This document shows, piece by piece, positions 16,973-25,100 of a stretch of DNA of 64,000 nt (position 1 is its first letter; the number at the start of each line of letters is the position of its first letter). This stretch comes from Bacteroidia bacterium (GTDB taxonomy: Bacteria > Bacteroidota > Bacteroidia > Flavobacteriales > Flavobacteriaceae): the NCBI GenBank assembly GCA_030427985.1, contig JAUIBH010000012.1, forward strand, positions 1 to 64,000, written 5' to 3'. The notes under the pieces were generated by a model. That model was given only the letters and a program-made list of their open reading frames with translations. It searched no databases and was not told where the DNA came from. The position numbers and the translations under genes were made by a program.

Positions 16973-18766
16973 ATGGAGAACAAAGCCCAATCACCTCAAA
17001 TTGAAGATCTAAAAAAAGAAAACCAAACCCAGGAACTTGTAAATGCTCGCAAGAGTGCCTTGGCAAAACTTAAGGAAAAAGAAGAAAACCAAGCATTTGA
17101 ATGGCTGAATGAGCACAGTCGTCAATTTTTGGCTTCTGGATATTTGACCGATGGCGTTACTCCAGAGGAGCGGATTCGGGAGATAGCCGACCGGGCCGAA
17201 CAGATTTTGCAGATTCCAGGATATTCCGACAAGTTCTACAACTATATGTCAGAAGGGTTTTTCTCCTTGGCGTCTCCAGTGTGGTCTAACTTTGGGAAAA
17301 GACGTGGGTTGCCCATTAGCTGTTTTGGCTCCCATATTGATGATGATATGGGGAACATTCTGTATACCCAATCCGAAGTGGGCATGATGTCCAAATTGGG
17401 TGGTGGTACTTCAGGTTATTTTGGTAAAATTAGACATAGAGGGGCTCCCGTAAAAAATAACGGGCAGGCATCTGGTGCGGTGCACATTATGCAGTTGTTT
17501 GAATCCATGGTGGATGTGGTGAGTCAAGGTTCGGTTCGTAGAGGTCGTTTTTCACCGTATTTGCCCATAGATCATAAAGATATTATGGAGTTCTTGGAAA
17601 TCGGTACGGAAGGAAATCCCATTCAGCAATTAACCCACGGTGTTACGGTTACCAATGAATGGATGCAGGAAATGATTGATGGGGATACCGATAAAAGAAC
17701 GGTTTGGGCCAAAGTATTGCAACGCAGGGGTGAGATGGGCTATCCGTATGTTTTCTTCTCCGATAACGCCAATAATGGAGCAGCGGATGTTTATAAGGAC
17801 AAGGAGCATCGTATTCACTCCAGTAATCTTTGTACCGAAATTATGCTGCCTTCAAACGATAATTGGTCTTTTGTGTGCGTATTGTCCAGTATCAATGTAT
17901 TGCATTATGATAAGTGGAAAAATACCGATGCCGTGGAAACCATGGTACACTTTTTAGATGCCGTGATCACAGAGTTTGTGGAAAAACTGGAGAGTTATCG
18001 TGATTCCTCTGATCGTGATGACCGACAAACCTTCCTGTTTATGGAACGTGCCTATAATTTTGCCAAGGAGAACAGAGCCTTGGGATTGGGTGCTTTGGGA
18101 TGGCACTCTTTGTTGCAATCCAAAAGATTGGCCTTTGATAGCCAAGAAGCCTATAACTTGAACAGTGAGATTTTTAAGGAAATCAAAGAGCGCTCTTACA
18201 AAGCTTCGGCAGAATTGGCAGAACGTTTTGGTGAACCCAAAGTTTTAAAAGGCTATGGTAGACGTAATGCTACCCTGAATGCAATCGCTCCAACTACTTC
18301 TTCGGCCTTTATTTTAGGACAAGTTTCGCAAGGGATTGAGCCTATTTGGTCCAATTGCTATGTGAAGGATATCGCCAAGATCAAAACCACCATTAAAAAT
18401 CCATTTTTGATGGAATTATTGGAAGAAAAGGGACAGAACACCCCAGAAGTTTGGAAAAGTATTCGGGATATGGATGGTTCAGTGCAACATCTGGACTTCC
18501 TTACCGAGGAGGAGAAAGCGGTGTTCAAAACCTATTCAGAGTTGGACCAATTGGATATTGTGTACCAAGCCGCGAACAGACAGAATCACATTGATCAAGG
18601 ACAATCCGTGAACATAATTGTCCATCCCGACATGCCTACCAAGGAAATCAACAAAATACATGTAACCGCTTGGAAACTGGGCTTAAAATCCTTGTATTAC
18701 CAACACAGCATGAATGCTGCGCAGAAATTCAAGCAGAAAAAAGAATGCGCTAGTTGCGAAGCTTAA
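16973..18766 (+). CDS. nrdA: class I ribonucleotide reductase catalytic subunit without ATP-cone
   Basis: 597 residues, clearly shorter than the ~750 of ATP-cone-bearing NrdA. It begins with a charged leader and goes directly into the alpha-helical/barrel core. Visible landmarks are LPISCFGSHIDDDM (first active-site Cys), SSNLCTEIMLPS (NxCxE radical motif), and the C-terminal CASCEA, the redox cysteine pair reduced by thioredoxin. It reduces ribonucleoside diphosphates with NrdB, whose ATP-cone takes over activity control. It starts 3 bases after the nrdB stop. Confidence 0.96.
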   Translation: MENKAQSPQIEDLKKENQTQELVNARKSALAKLKEKEENQAFEWLNEHSRQFLASGYLTDGVTPEERIREIADRAEQILQIPGYSDKFYNYMSEGFFSLASPVWSNFGKRRGLPISCFGSHIDDDMGNILYTQSEVGMMSKLGGGTSGYFGKIRHRGAPVKNNGQASGAVHIMQLFESMVDVVSQGSVRRGRFSPYLPIDHKDIMEFLEIGTEGNPIQQLTHGVTVTNEWMQEMIDGDTDKRTVWAKVLQRRGEMGYPYVFFSDNANNGAADVYKDKEHRIHSSNLCTEIMLPSNDNWSFVCVLSSINVLHYDKWKNTDAVETMVHFLDAVITEFVEKLESYRDSSDRDDRQTFLFMERAYNFAKENRALGLGALGWHSLLQSKRLAFDSQEAYNLNSEIFKEIKERSYKASAELAERFGEPKVLKGYGRRNATLNAIAPTTSSAFILGQVSQGIEPIWSNCYVKDIAKIKTTIKNPFLMELLEEKGQNTPEVWKSIRDMDGSVQHLDFLTEEEKAVFKTYSELDQLDIVYQAANRQNHIDQGQSVNIIVHPDMPTKEINKIHVTAWKLGLKSLYYQHSMNAAQKFKQKKECASCEA

Positions 18767-18802
18767 CTCAAGCTAACTCAAACTGCTTTTAGTGCGTAAT
18801 CC

Positions 18803-18837
18803 AACCCCCAAGCCAAATGGTTCGGGGGTTGTTTTTT
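18803..18837 (+). terminator. terminator of nrdBA
   Basis: AACCCCC ... GGGGGTT hairpin (7 bp with an inner GCCA/TGGT extension) followed by GTTTTTTG. Confidence 0.8.
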
Positions 18838-18901
18838 GTTGGGAATACCCCAAACAATTGTTAATGTGCTTGTTGCAAGACTATTCATTCAAAACAGTTT
18901 C

Positions 18902-18909
18902 TATTTTTG
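18902..18909 (+). promoter_or_regulatory. candidate -7 box of the AraC-type fusion gene
   Basis: TATTTTTG fits TAnnTTTG and lies 65 bases before the ATG. The -33 element is poorly spaced, so confidence is modest. Confidence 0.35.
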
Positions 18910-18973
18910 TGTGTAAGAAAAGGTGATTCTTTTCAATTAAATAAGCGCTTAAAAACATCAACCTAAACCTCGC

Positions 18974-20644
18974 ATGAAGCCAGCTACACAATATACCAAA
19001 TGTGGCCGCATTAATATAGCATACCAAGTTTTTGGGTCGGGTTCAATGGACATCGTCTATATTCCTGGATGGGTTTCCAATATTGATTTAATGTGGGCCT
19101 GCCCACAGTTGGTCGATTTTTTACAGGAACTGGGAAAGATGGCCCGTGTTATTTTGTTCGATAAAAGGGGAACTGGTCTTTCCGATCGTGTGGTGGAGCT
19201 CTCTACCTTGGAGGAACGTATGGACGATATCCGAGCTGTAATGGATGCCGTTGGCTCTGAAAAGGCCATTTTATTTGGCCATTCTGAAGGAGGTTCTGTA
19301 TCAGCATTGTTTGCAGCCACCTATCCCAACCGGGTCATTTCTTTGATTACTTTTGGCATTTTCGCCAAGCGCAAATATGCCCAAAATTATCCTTGGGCAC
19401 CCACCGATGAAGAACGTCAAAGGGTGTATGACATGATTGAGAATTGTTGGGGCAGTGGAGAGATGAACTTGGAAACTTTGGCACCCTCCAAAGCCAAAGA
19501 CAAGGAATTCATGGAATGGTTGGCCAATTACTTTCGTTCAGGAGCCAGCCCAAGTGCCGCTCTGGTGCTCACCAAAATGAACACTGAGGTGGATATCATC
19601 AATATTCTGGGATCCATTAAAGTACCCACCTTAATCATGCAGCGAACCAATGATGTTGATGTAAAAATTGAAGAGGGAAAGTTTATTGCGGAACGCATAC
19701 CCGGGGCCAAATTTGTGGAATTGGCCGGTGATGATCACTTGTTTTGGGTGGGCAATACGGAAGAAGTGCTCAAAGAAATCAAGAGTTTTATTTTGAACTT
19801 AAAACCCAAGGGGGTCTACGACCAACAACTCTTTACCATAGCCGCTGCCCGAATTTTTGCTGCGGAACGGGCCAAACCAGAACAACAGGAAGTTATCTCG
19901 AGATTTGTGGCGCAATACCGGGGCAAGGTGATTCAATGTGATGGTAGAACCTTCTTTGCCACTTTTGAGGGCCCCAGTAAAGCGGTGCATTGTTATATGA
20001 ATTTGTTTGACACCGTGAAACGAATGAATGCGCAAATGGCTGTGGGAATCCATATTAAAGAGGGTGCTGTTGATGAAGCCCACTTTGTGAGTAAGGAGAC
20101 CGAGCGTTTTGTGGAGTCGATTCTGGGGCAAGCAAAACCAAATCAGATATTGATTACCCAAACAGTAAAATATCTACTTTCTGGGGCTGGATTAAACTTT
20201 ATGCAGAACAAGACCGTACTGGAGCCCACATCAGGGGAGCCGCACATGCTTTTTACGGTTACCGATGATTTGCTTTCTGGCGAGAAACTGGAGAATTTTC
20301 ATCCACATCAACTTCCTGGGAACGATTCTTTTCTGGAAAATGTCCTGGGAATCATAGAAACCCATTTGGGCAATGAATCTTTCGGGGTGGAAATGCTGTG
20401 CAGGAAAATAGGTGTAAGTGAGCGTCAATTGCAGCGAAAGCTCAAAGCCGTTACCAATAAATCCCCAATTCAACTCATTTCATCCGTTCGGTTGCACCGT
20501 GCAAAGGAGCTCATGCTTGAGAACAAGCACAATGTGTCAGAAATTGCCTATCAAACCGGGTTTTCCAACCCATCCTATTTTTCCAAATCCTTTAAAAAGG
20601 AGTTTGGTAAAAGTCCATCCACTTTTCTTCAAGAGTACGCTTAG
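18974..20644 (+). CDS. alpha/beta-hydrolase - degenerate cyclase - AraC HTH fusion regulator
   Basis: 556 residues in three parts. Residues ~1-275 are an alpha/beta-hydrolase with nucleophile elbow GHSEGG (Ser ~104), VKVPTLIMQRTNDVDV and a late GDDHLFW histidine. Residues ~285-425 align by eye to the C-terminal part of class III adenylate/guanylate cyclase domains (RFVAQYRGKVIQ, FFATFEGPSKAVHCYM, VGIHIKEG, ILITQTVKYLLSGAGL), but the first metal-binding Asp segment is missing, so it is probably a sensor rather than an enzyme. Residues ~445-556 are an AraC/XylS double HTH ending FSNPSYFSKSFKKEFGKSPSTF. Hydrolase-cyclase fusions are known from actinobacteria; the added HTH suggests a one-component regulator whose ligand could be an ester or lactone. 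It is monocistronic. Confidence 0.85.
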   Translation: MKPATQYTKCGRINIAYQVFGSGSMDIVYIPGWVSNIDLMWACPQLVDFLQELGKMARVILFDKRGTGLSDRVVELSTLEERMDDIRAVMDAVGSEKAILFGHSEGGSVSALFAATYPNRVISLITFGIFAKRKYAQNYPWAPTDEERQRVYDMIENCWGSGEMNLETLAPSKAKDKEFMEWLANYFRSGASPSAALVLTKMNTEVDIINILGSIKVPTLIMQRTNDVDVKIEEGKFIAERIPGAKFVELAGDDHLFWVGNTEEVLKEIKSFILNLKPKGVYDQQLFTIAAARIFAAERAKPEQQEVISRFVAQYRGKVIQCDGRTFFATFEGPSKAVHCYMNLFDTVKRMNAQMAVGIHIKEGAVDEAHFVSKETERFVESILGQAKPNQILITQTVKYLLSGAGLNFMQNKTVLEPTSGEPHMLFTVTDDLLSGEKLENFHPHQLPGNDSFLENVLGIIETHLGNESFGVEMLCRKIGVSERQLQRKLKAVTNKSPIQLISSVRLHRAKELMLENKHNVSEIAYQTGFSNPSYFSKSFKKEFGKSPSTFLQEYA

Positions 20645-20765
20645 ATCGTATTTTTTATCCTTTCCAAAAATGGATTGTATAGGATGTTCAACTCTTTTAT
20701 AGTAGATTTTTTTCAATTTTTTTAATGTTGCTTGTTGTTGAAAACAAGCTGTTTAGGGGTCAAAA

Positions 20766-20819
20766 TGTCGGAAAAGTTATAGTCTGGCGGTTTTGTGCCA
20801 TAGGCTTGTCGGAAAAGTT
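20766..20819 (+). repeat. two 13-bp direct repeats upstream of the small-gene locus
   Basis: TGTCGGAAAAGTT occurs at 20766-20778 and again at 20807-20819, 41 bases apart (about four helical turns). Each is followed by a related TCT...GGCGG-TTTG tail. They lie 47-107 bases upstream of a TATCTTTG -7 box, a placement suited to activator binding. The adjacent AraC-type protein is the obvious candidate, by inference. Confidence 0.55.
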
Positions 20820-20865
20820 GTCTAATTAGGCGGATTTGTTCTATTTCAAAGGGTTTCTCCCCACC

Positions 20866-20873
20866 TATCTTTG
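20866..20873 (+). promoter_or_regulatory. candidate -7 box of the small-gene locus
   Basis: TATCTTTG fits TAnnTTTG. A TTTG 27 bases upstream is too far to be a normal -33, consistent with an activator-dependent promoter. The transcript would cover the 37-codon ORF and the Big_2-like lipoprotein. Confidence 0.45.
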
Positions 20874-20981
20874 CCCCGCAAAAACCTATCAGGGGTACAT
20901 GGCCAAAAATGTATGCCTAGAAAGGAACAATTACTTCGAAGATTATACGAAGTAAGGAGTTTATTTATCAATCAAAAAATC

Positions 20982-20997
20982 ATCAAAAAACGAACAC
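20982..20997 (+). promoter_or_regulatory. A-rich translation leader shared with two other genes
   Basis: ATCAAAAAACGAACA stands immediately before the ATG of the 37-codon ORF. The same motif precedes the beta-barrel gene (29626, with one extra G) and the GIN lipoprotein gene (30482). In Bacteroidota, which largely ignore Shine-Dalgarno pairing, A-rich leaders help initiation, so this supports all three starts. Confidence 0.5.
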
Positions 20998-21000
20998 ATC

Positions 21001-21114
21001 ATGAGACCAGAAAAGCGTAATGCATTTAAACAGAAACAGCAACCTACCCTTGGGTATGGCTGGAGCGCGAAAAGAAGGTACAAACCAGTGGTTAGACCTC
21101 TCTTTAATTTTTGA
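21001..21114 (+). CDS. unrecognised 37-residue basic protein
   Basis: Too short for the ORF track. It encodes MRPEKRNAFKQKQQPTLGYG and continues with WSAKRRYKPVVRPLFNF, a strongly basic peptide with no signal or membrane segment. The case for translation is the A-rich leader directly before the ATG, identical to that of two other genes here, and a candidate promoter 130 bases upstream. I do not recognise a family. A nucleic-acid-binding or regulatory peptide would fit the charge but is guesswork. Confidence 0.45.
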   Translation: MRPEKRNAFKQKQQPTLGYGWSAKRRYKPVVRPLFNF

Positions 21115-21244
21115 TGAAACCACTGTTTGACTCGCAGTGGCCAATTAAAAAGTATAAAGACATACTAGGTTCCTTGCACTGCTTTGTTGGTTTGGTTTAT
21201 GCAGTGTTGAACCCGGTTTATTTTGACAGTAGTTTTTGGTTAGT

Positions 21245-21275
21245 GAAGGGTTGGTGAACTATTCATCAACCCTTC
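21245..21275 (+). other. stem-loop before the Big_2-like lipoprotein gene
   Basis: GAAGGGTTGGTGA and TCATCAACCCTTC form a 13-bp stem (one G-U) with a 5-base loop, about 33 bases before the lipoprotein ATG. No T-run follows, so it may be an mRNA stability or processing element rather than a terminator. Confidence 0.45.
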
Positions 21276-21307
21276 CAAAAACTTAAAACACTGAAAGACA
21301 TTTGAAA

Positions 21308-21646
21308 ATGGGAAATAAATTGCAATTGAAAAAAGTAACACTCTCAGAATTATGCTTAATCTTCTTGTTGGTTTTTTGGGGATGCTCCAAGAATGATGAT
21401 AAAGTAATACAGGAGACGGCTGTTCAAGAAATTGAAATATTTACGGAAGAAAGTCAACTGAATACTGTAGTTACTCCGGTTAATGCAGATAACTCCAATG
21501 TATTTTGGGGTACGGACAATCCAAATGTTGCCGTGGTTGATGAGTCTGGTATGGTAACGGGAATTAAAAAAGGAGAGGTCACAATCTTTGCCATATCCGA
21601 AGAAAATCTGAAAATCTCGGATAGTGTGGTGCTACAAGTAGAGTAA
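21308..21646 (+). CDS. small lipoprotein with a bacterial Ig-like (Big_2) domain
   Basis: 112 residues from the ATG (the track's TTG start adds two residues). The signal MGNKLQLKKVTLSELCLIFLLVFWGCSKNDD has a lipobox-type FWGC. The rest is one Big_2 fold: IEIFTEESQLNTVVTPVNADNSNVFWGTDNPNVAVVD, then GMVTGIKKGEVTIFAIS. Such domains are found in surface adhesion or carbohydrate-related proteins. It is the main gene of the 20.9-21.9 kb locus under the direct-repeat promoter. Confidence 0.7.
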   Translation: MGNKLQLKKVTLSELCLIFLLVFWGCSKNDDKVIQETAVQEIEIFTEESQLNTVVTPVNADNSNVFWGTDNPNVAVVDESGMVTGIKKGEVTIFAISEENLKISDSVVLQVE

Positions 21647-21661
21647 ACTAAATTTTATTGA

Positions 21662-21727
21662 ATGAAAACTATAGAAATAATCCGGCTTTGTTTGTTGGTG
21701 GCCCTTAGTATCATTTCTCTTTCTTGA
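21662..21727 (+). pseudogene. lipoprotein signal remnant ending at the lipobox position
   Basis: ATG opens MKTIEIIRLCLLVALSIISLS and stops at TGA exactly where a lipobox cysteine (TGT/TGC) would be expected. The following bases give only a few codons before another stop. It looks like a decayed lipoprotein start or a tiny peptide, and follows the Big_2 gene by 16 bases. Confidence 0.35.
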
Positions 21728-21851
21728 TACACTTTAAAAACTTGAATTAGAGTTAGTTAAGTAGTGGTTAAGCCCAGAAAACAGGTTTGCAGAATTTGTT
21801 CTTTGACCTTTGTTGGGAAACAATGTTGTGACTGTGTTTTTTTGGCAAGAA

Positions 21852-21889
21852 AAGAGCTGGTGGTTTTGCTGCCAGTTCTTTTTGTTTTT
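21852..21889 (+). terminator. terminator of the small-gene locus
   Basis: AAGAGCTGG and CCAGTTCTT pair over 9 bp (one G-U) with a run TTTTTGTTTTT behind. Confidence 0.65.
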
Positions 21890-22122
21890 AATGGGATACT
21901 TTAAACATCAGCTATTATTTTTAAGGGTATTCAGGTGCTGAAATACAATTCTAAGACTTTTTTGAGCCTTTAAAATGTTAAAAAGCACCATCGGGTTTCA
22001 TCGTTTATCCGATGTTTCACAACAAATGATCGGTGTAATACAACATAACTTCCTTTTTGTCCGTAGTTGTTGATATGTTTGGGTTAGTCTTACTGCGTAA
22101 GAATAGCCTCATCCTCTAAACT
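21890..22122. other. intergenic leader of the DUF11 gene
   Basis: No gene is seen. The only signal is TATGTTTG at 22074-22081, a TAnnTTTG -7 candidate 42 bases before the ATG, without a well-placed -33. Confidence 0.4.
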
Positions 22123-25100
22123 ATGAACAAACCCCAACCACGCCAGTACAAACCCCATTTTATTTTGGCTTTGTTGTTTGCGCTTTTCTCATTGCACATG
22201 GGGCATGCCCAACTTTGTGCGGTGGATGCAGGTACTGACCAAAACTTGTCGCAGACCAACTCGGTTTTTCTAAGTGCATCTACCCCCATAGTGGGTTTAG
22301 GAACGTGGACACAATTGTCCGGACCTACCTTGGTCAGTTTTTCCGATGTAAATGATCCCAATGCCCAGGTTTCGGGTATGGGACTGGGAACGTATATTTT
22401 TGAGTGGACCGTATCAGACATTACCTGTATTACGGCTTCCGATACGGTTGGTGTTACTATTGAAGGAGTTGACCTAGAGCTGGAACTATTGGCGAACGAT
22501 ACCACCCCAGATGTGGGCGATGTGGTCACCTTTACCATCAATTTGAGCAATTTGGGTGATGTTGATGCTACAGGGGTTTCTGTTGAAAATCTTGTTCCTC
22601 CGGGTTTTGGAAGTGTAACGGCAATCAATAATGGAGGTACATTTAGTTTTATTACCGATAAGGTTACATGGACTGGGCTTTCGGTCCCATTGGGAACCAA
22701 TACAGCGGTTCTTACTTTTGATGCAACGGTTTTGACCCCAACAGCGACTTCGGGTGAGTTTACCCATATTGCAGAGGTAACGGCAAGTGACCAGCTTGAT
22801 TATGACAGCACCCCCAATAATGATGATGGAGATCAAAGTGAAGATGACGAAGATGCAATAACTGTAGCACCCCAACAAGCCGATTTATCCTTGACCAAAA
22901 CAATTGTAGGAGGGAATACCAATCCTTATGTAGGAGAGGAAATAAGCTTTGAAATAACCGTCACCAACGATGGACCCGATAATGCCACCAATGTTCGGGT
23001 GGTAGACCAATTACAATCCGGCTACAGTTTTGTATCCTACACCGCCACTGCCGGAACCTATAATGCGGGAACTGCATTTTGGGATATAGGCACACTTGCC
23101 AATGGGGCTTCGGAGACGCTTACAATAAATGTTACTGTAAATGCTACGGGAAATCATACCAATACATCGCAAGTATGGCAATCTGATGCCTACGATTTGG
23201 ATTCTACCCCAGATAATGGTGTCTCTTCAGAAGATGACCAAGGAGATGTATCGGTTACTCCGGTTGAATTAGTCGACCTTTCCTTAACCAAGGTAATCGA
23301 TAAGGCTCCACCTCTGGTGAGCGATAACGTCAGGTTTACGTTAACAGTCTCCAATGAGGGTCCAAGTGATGCTACTTCAGTGGAAGTAACTGATCTATTG
23401 CCCTCAGGATTTACCTATGTTTCTGATAATGGAGGAGGAAATTACGACAATAGTAGTGGTATTTGGGATGTGGGGACTGTGGCGAACGGAAATTCGACCA
23501 GTTTAAGCATTTTTGCCAATGTGAACCCTTCAGGAGATTATACCAACGTGGCCGAGATAACCGGTCATGACCAAGCCGATTCCGACTCAACGCCCAACAA
23601 CAATGTTCCGGGAGAAGATGACCAAGATGAGGTAGTGGTCAACCCCAATCCAGTAGTTGACATTTCAGTGACAAAGACAGTAGACGAGTTTATTCCATAT
23701 GTTGGCGATCAAGTAATTTTTACGGTTACCGTTCAAAATGATGGGCCAAGTGATGCCACCAATTTGGTGGTCACGGATGTTTTGGCTTCCGGATATGATT
23801 TGATAAGTGTCAGTACCACCAATGGTACCTACAATAGCGTTAACGGGTCTTGGACCATTGGAAGTTTGGCAAGCAGCGCATCGGAAACACTGACCATAAC
23901 CGTAGATGTGCTGCCTACCGGCAACTATTCCAATACAGCAGAACTTACCGGATTGACCGAAACTGATATCGATTCAACCCCAGGAAACAATAGTGAAGCG
24001 GAAGACGATCAACAGACCGTAACCCCAGTACCCCTTCCGTTATCTGACTTACTTTTGCGGAAATCTGTGGACAAATTAAGTCCTTTTGTAGGCGAGGATG
24101 TGATTTTTAGCATCAACCTTACCAATTTGGGTCCGAGTGATGTTACTGGAGTTCAGGTAATGGATTTGCTGCCTTCGGGATACACTTACGTATCCAATAG
24201 CAGAACAGCCGGAACGTATAATCCCACTACGGGAATATGGGAGCTGAACAATGTTATTCCTGATGGTGTTACCGAGACTTTGAACATTGTAGCCACGGTG
24301 AATCCTACTGGAGATTATTTTAATGTTACCGAAGTGGTTTCGTCCAGCAACGATGACCCTAATTCAACCCCAAATAACAACAATGTATTTGAGAATGATC
24401 AAGATAATGCCGGAACCATTCCTATCCCGGCTGCGGATATGACCCTCAATAAAACTGTGGATAATGAGTTTCCAGATGTTTCTGAAACCATCACTTTTAC
24501 CCTCACCTTAACCAATGAAGGTCCCAGTGATGCTTTTGCATTGGTGGTTGAGGATGTATTGCCCTCGGGCTATACCTATGTTTCTGATAACTCAGGAGGG
24601 TTTTATGATATTGACTCGGGACTTTGGAACGTAGGCAACCTAACCGCAGGAAGCAATGCTGCCCTGAACATGGTGGTTGAGGTGAATGCTTCGGGAGATT
24701 ATCAGAACAGGGCCGAACTGGTAAATGCAGTAATACCCGACCCTGACTCCGCACCAAATAACAATGACCCAACTGAGGATGATCAAGATGAACAATCCAC
24801 CACACCAAGGCATGTTACGGACATTTCAGTTGCCAACACCGTGGACAACCTTAGCCCTTCCGCTGGAGATCAGGTTGTTTTTACCATCACCGTGAACAAC
24901 GCAGGCCCAAATAATGCCACAGGCTTGGTTGTGGAAGATGTGTTGGCAACAGGCTATGGTTTTGTGGTGGCTACGGCTTCAGTAGGGACTTATGACGAGC
25001 TAGTAGGTTCTTGGGATATTGGAAATCTGAACAGCGGTACATGGGCTACCCTTCAAATCACGGCAGTGGTACTTCCCAATGGAGAGTATCGAAATACCGC

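Noticed and set aside
20931-20955. loxP-like inverted repeat TTACTTCG...CGAAGTAA
   Set aside because: Arms are only 8 bp and the match to loxP stops outside them; there is no recombinase gene nearby and the spacer differs, so it is taken as coincidence or a small hairpin.
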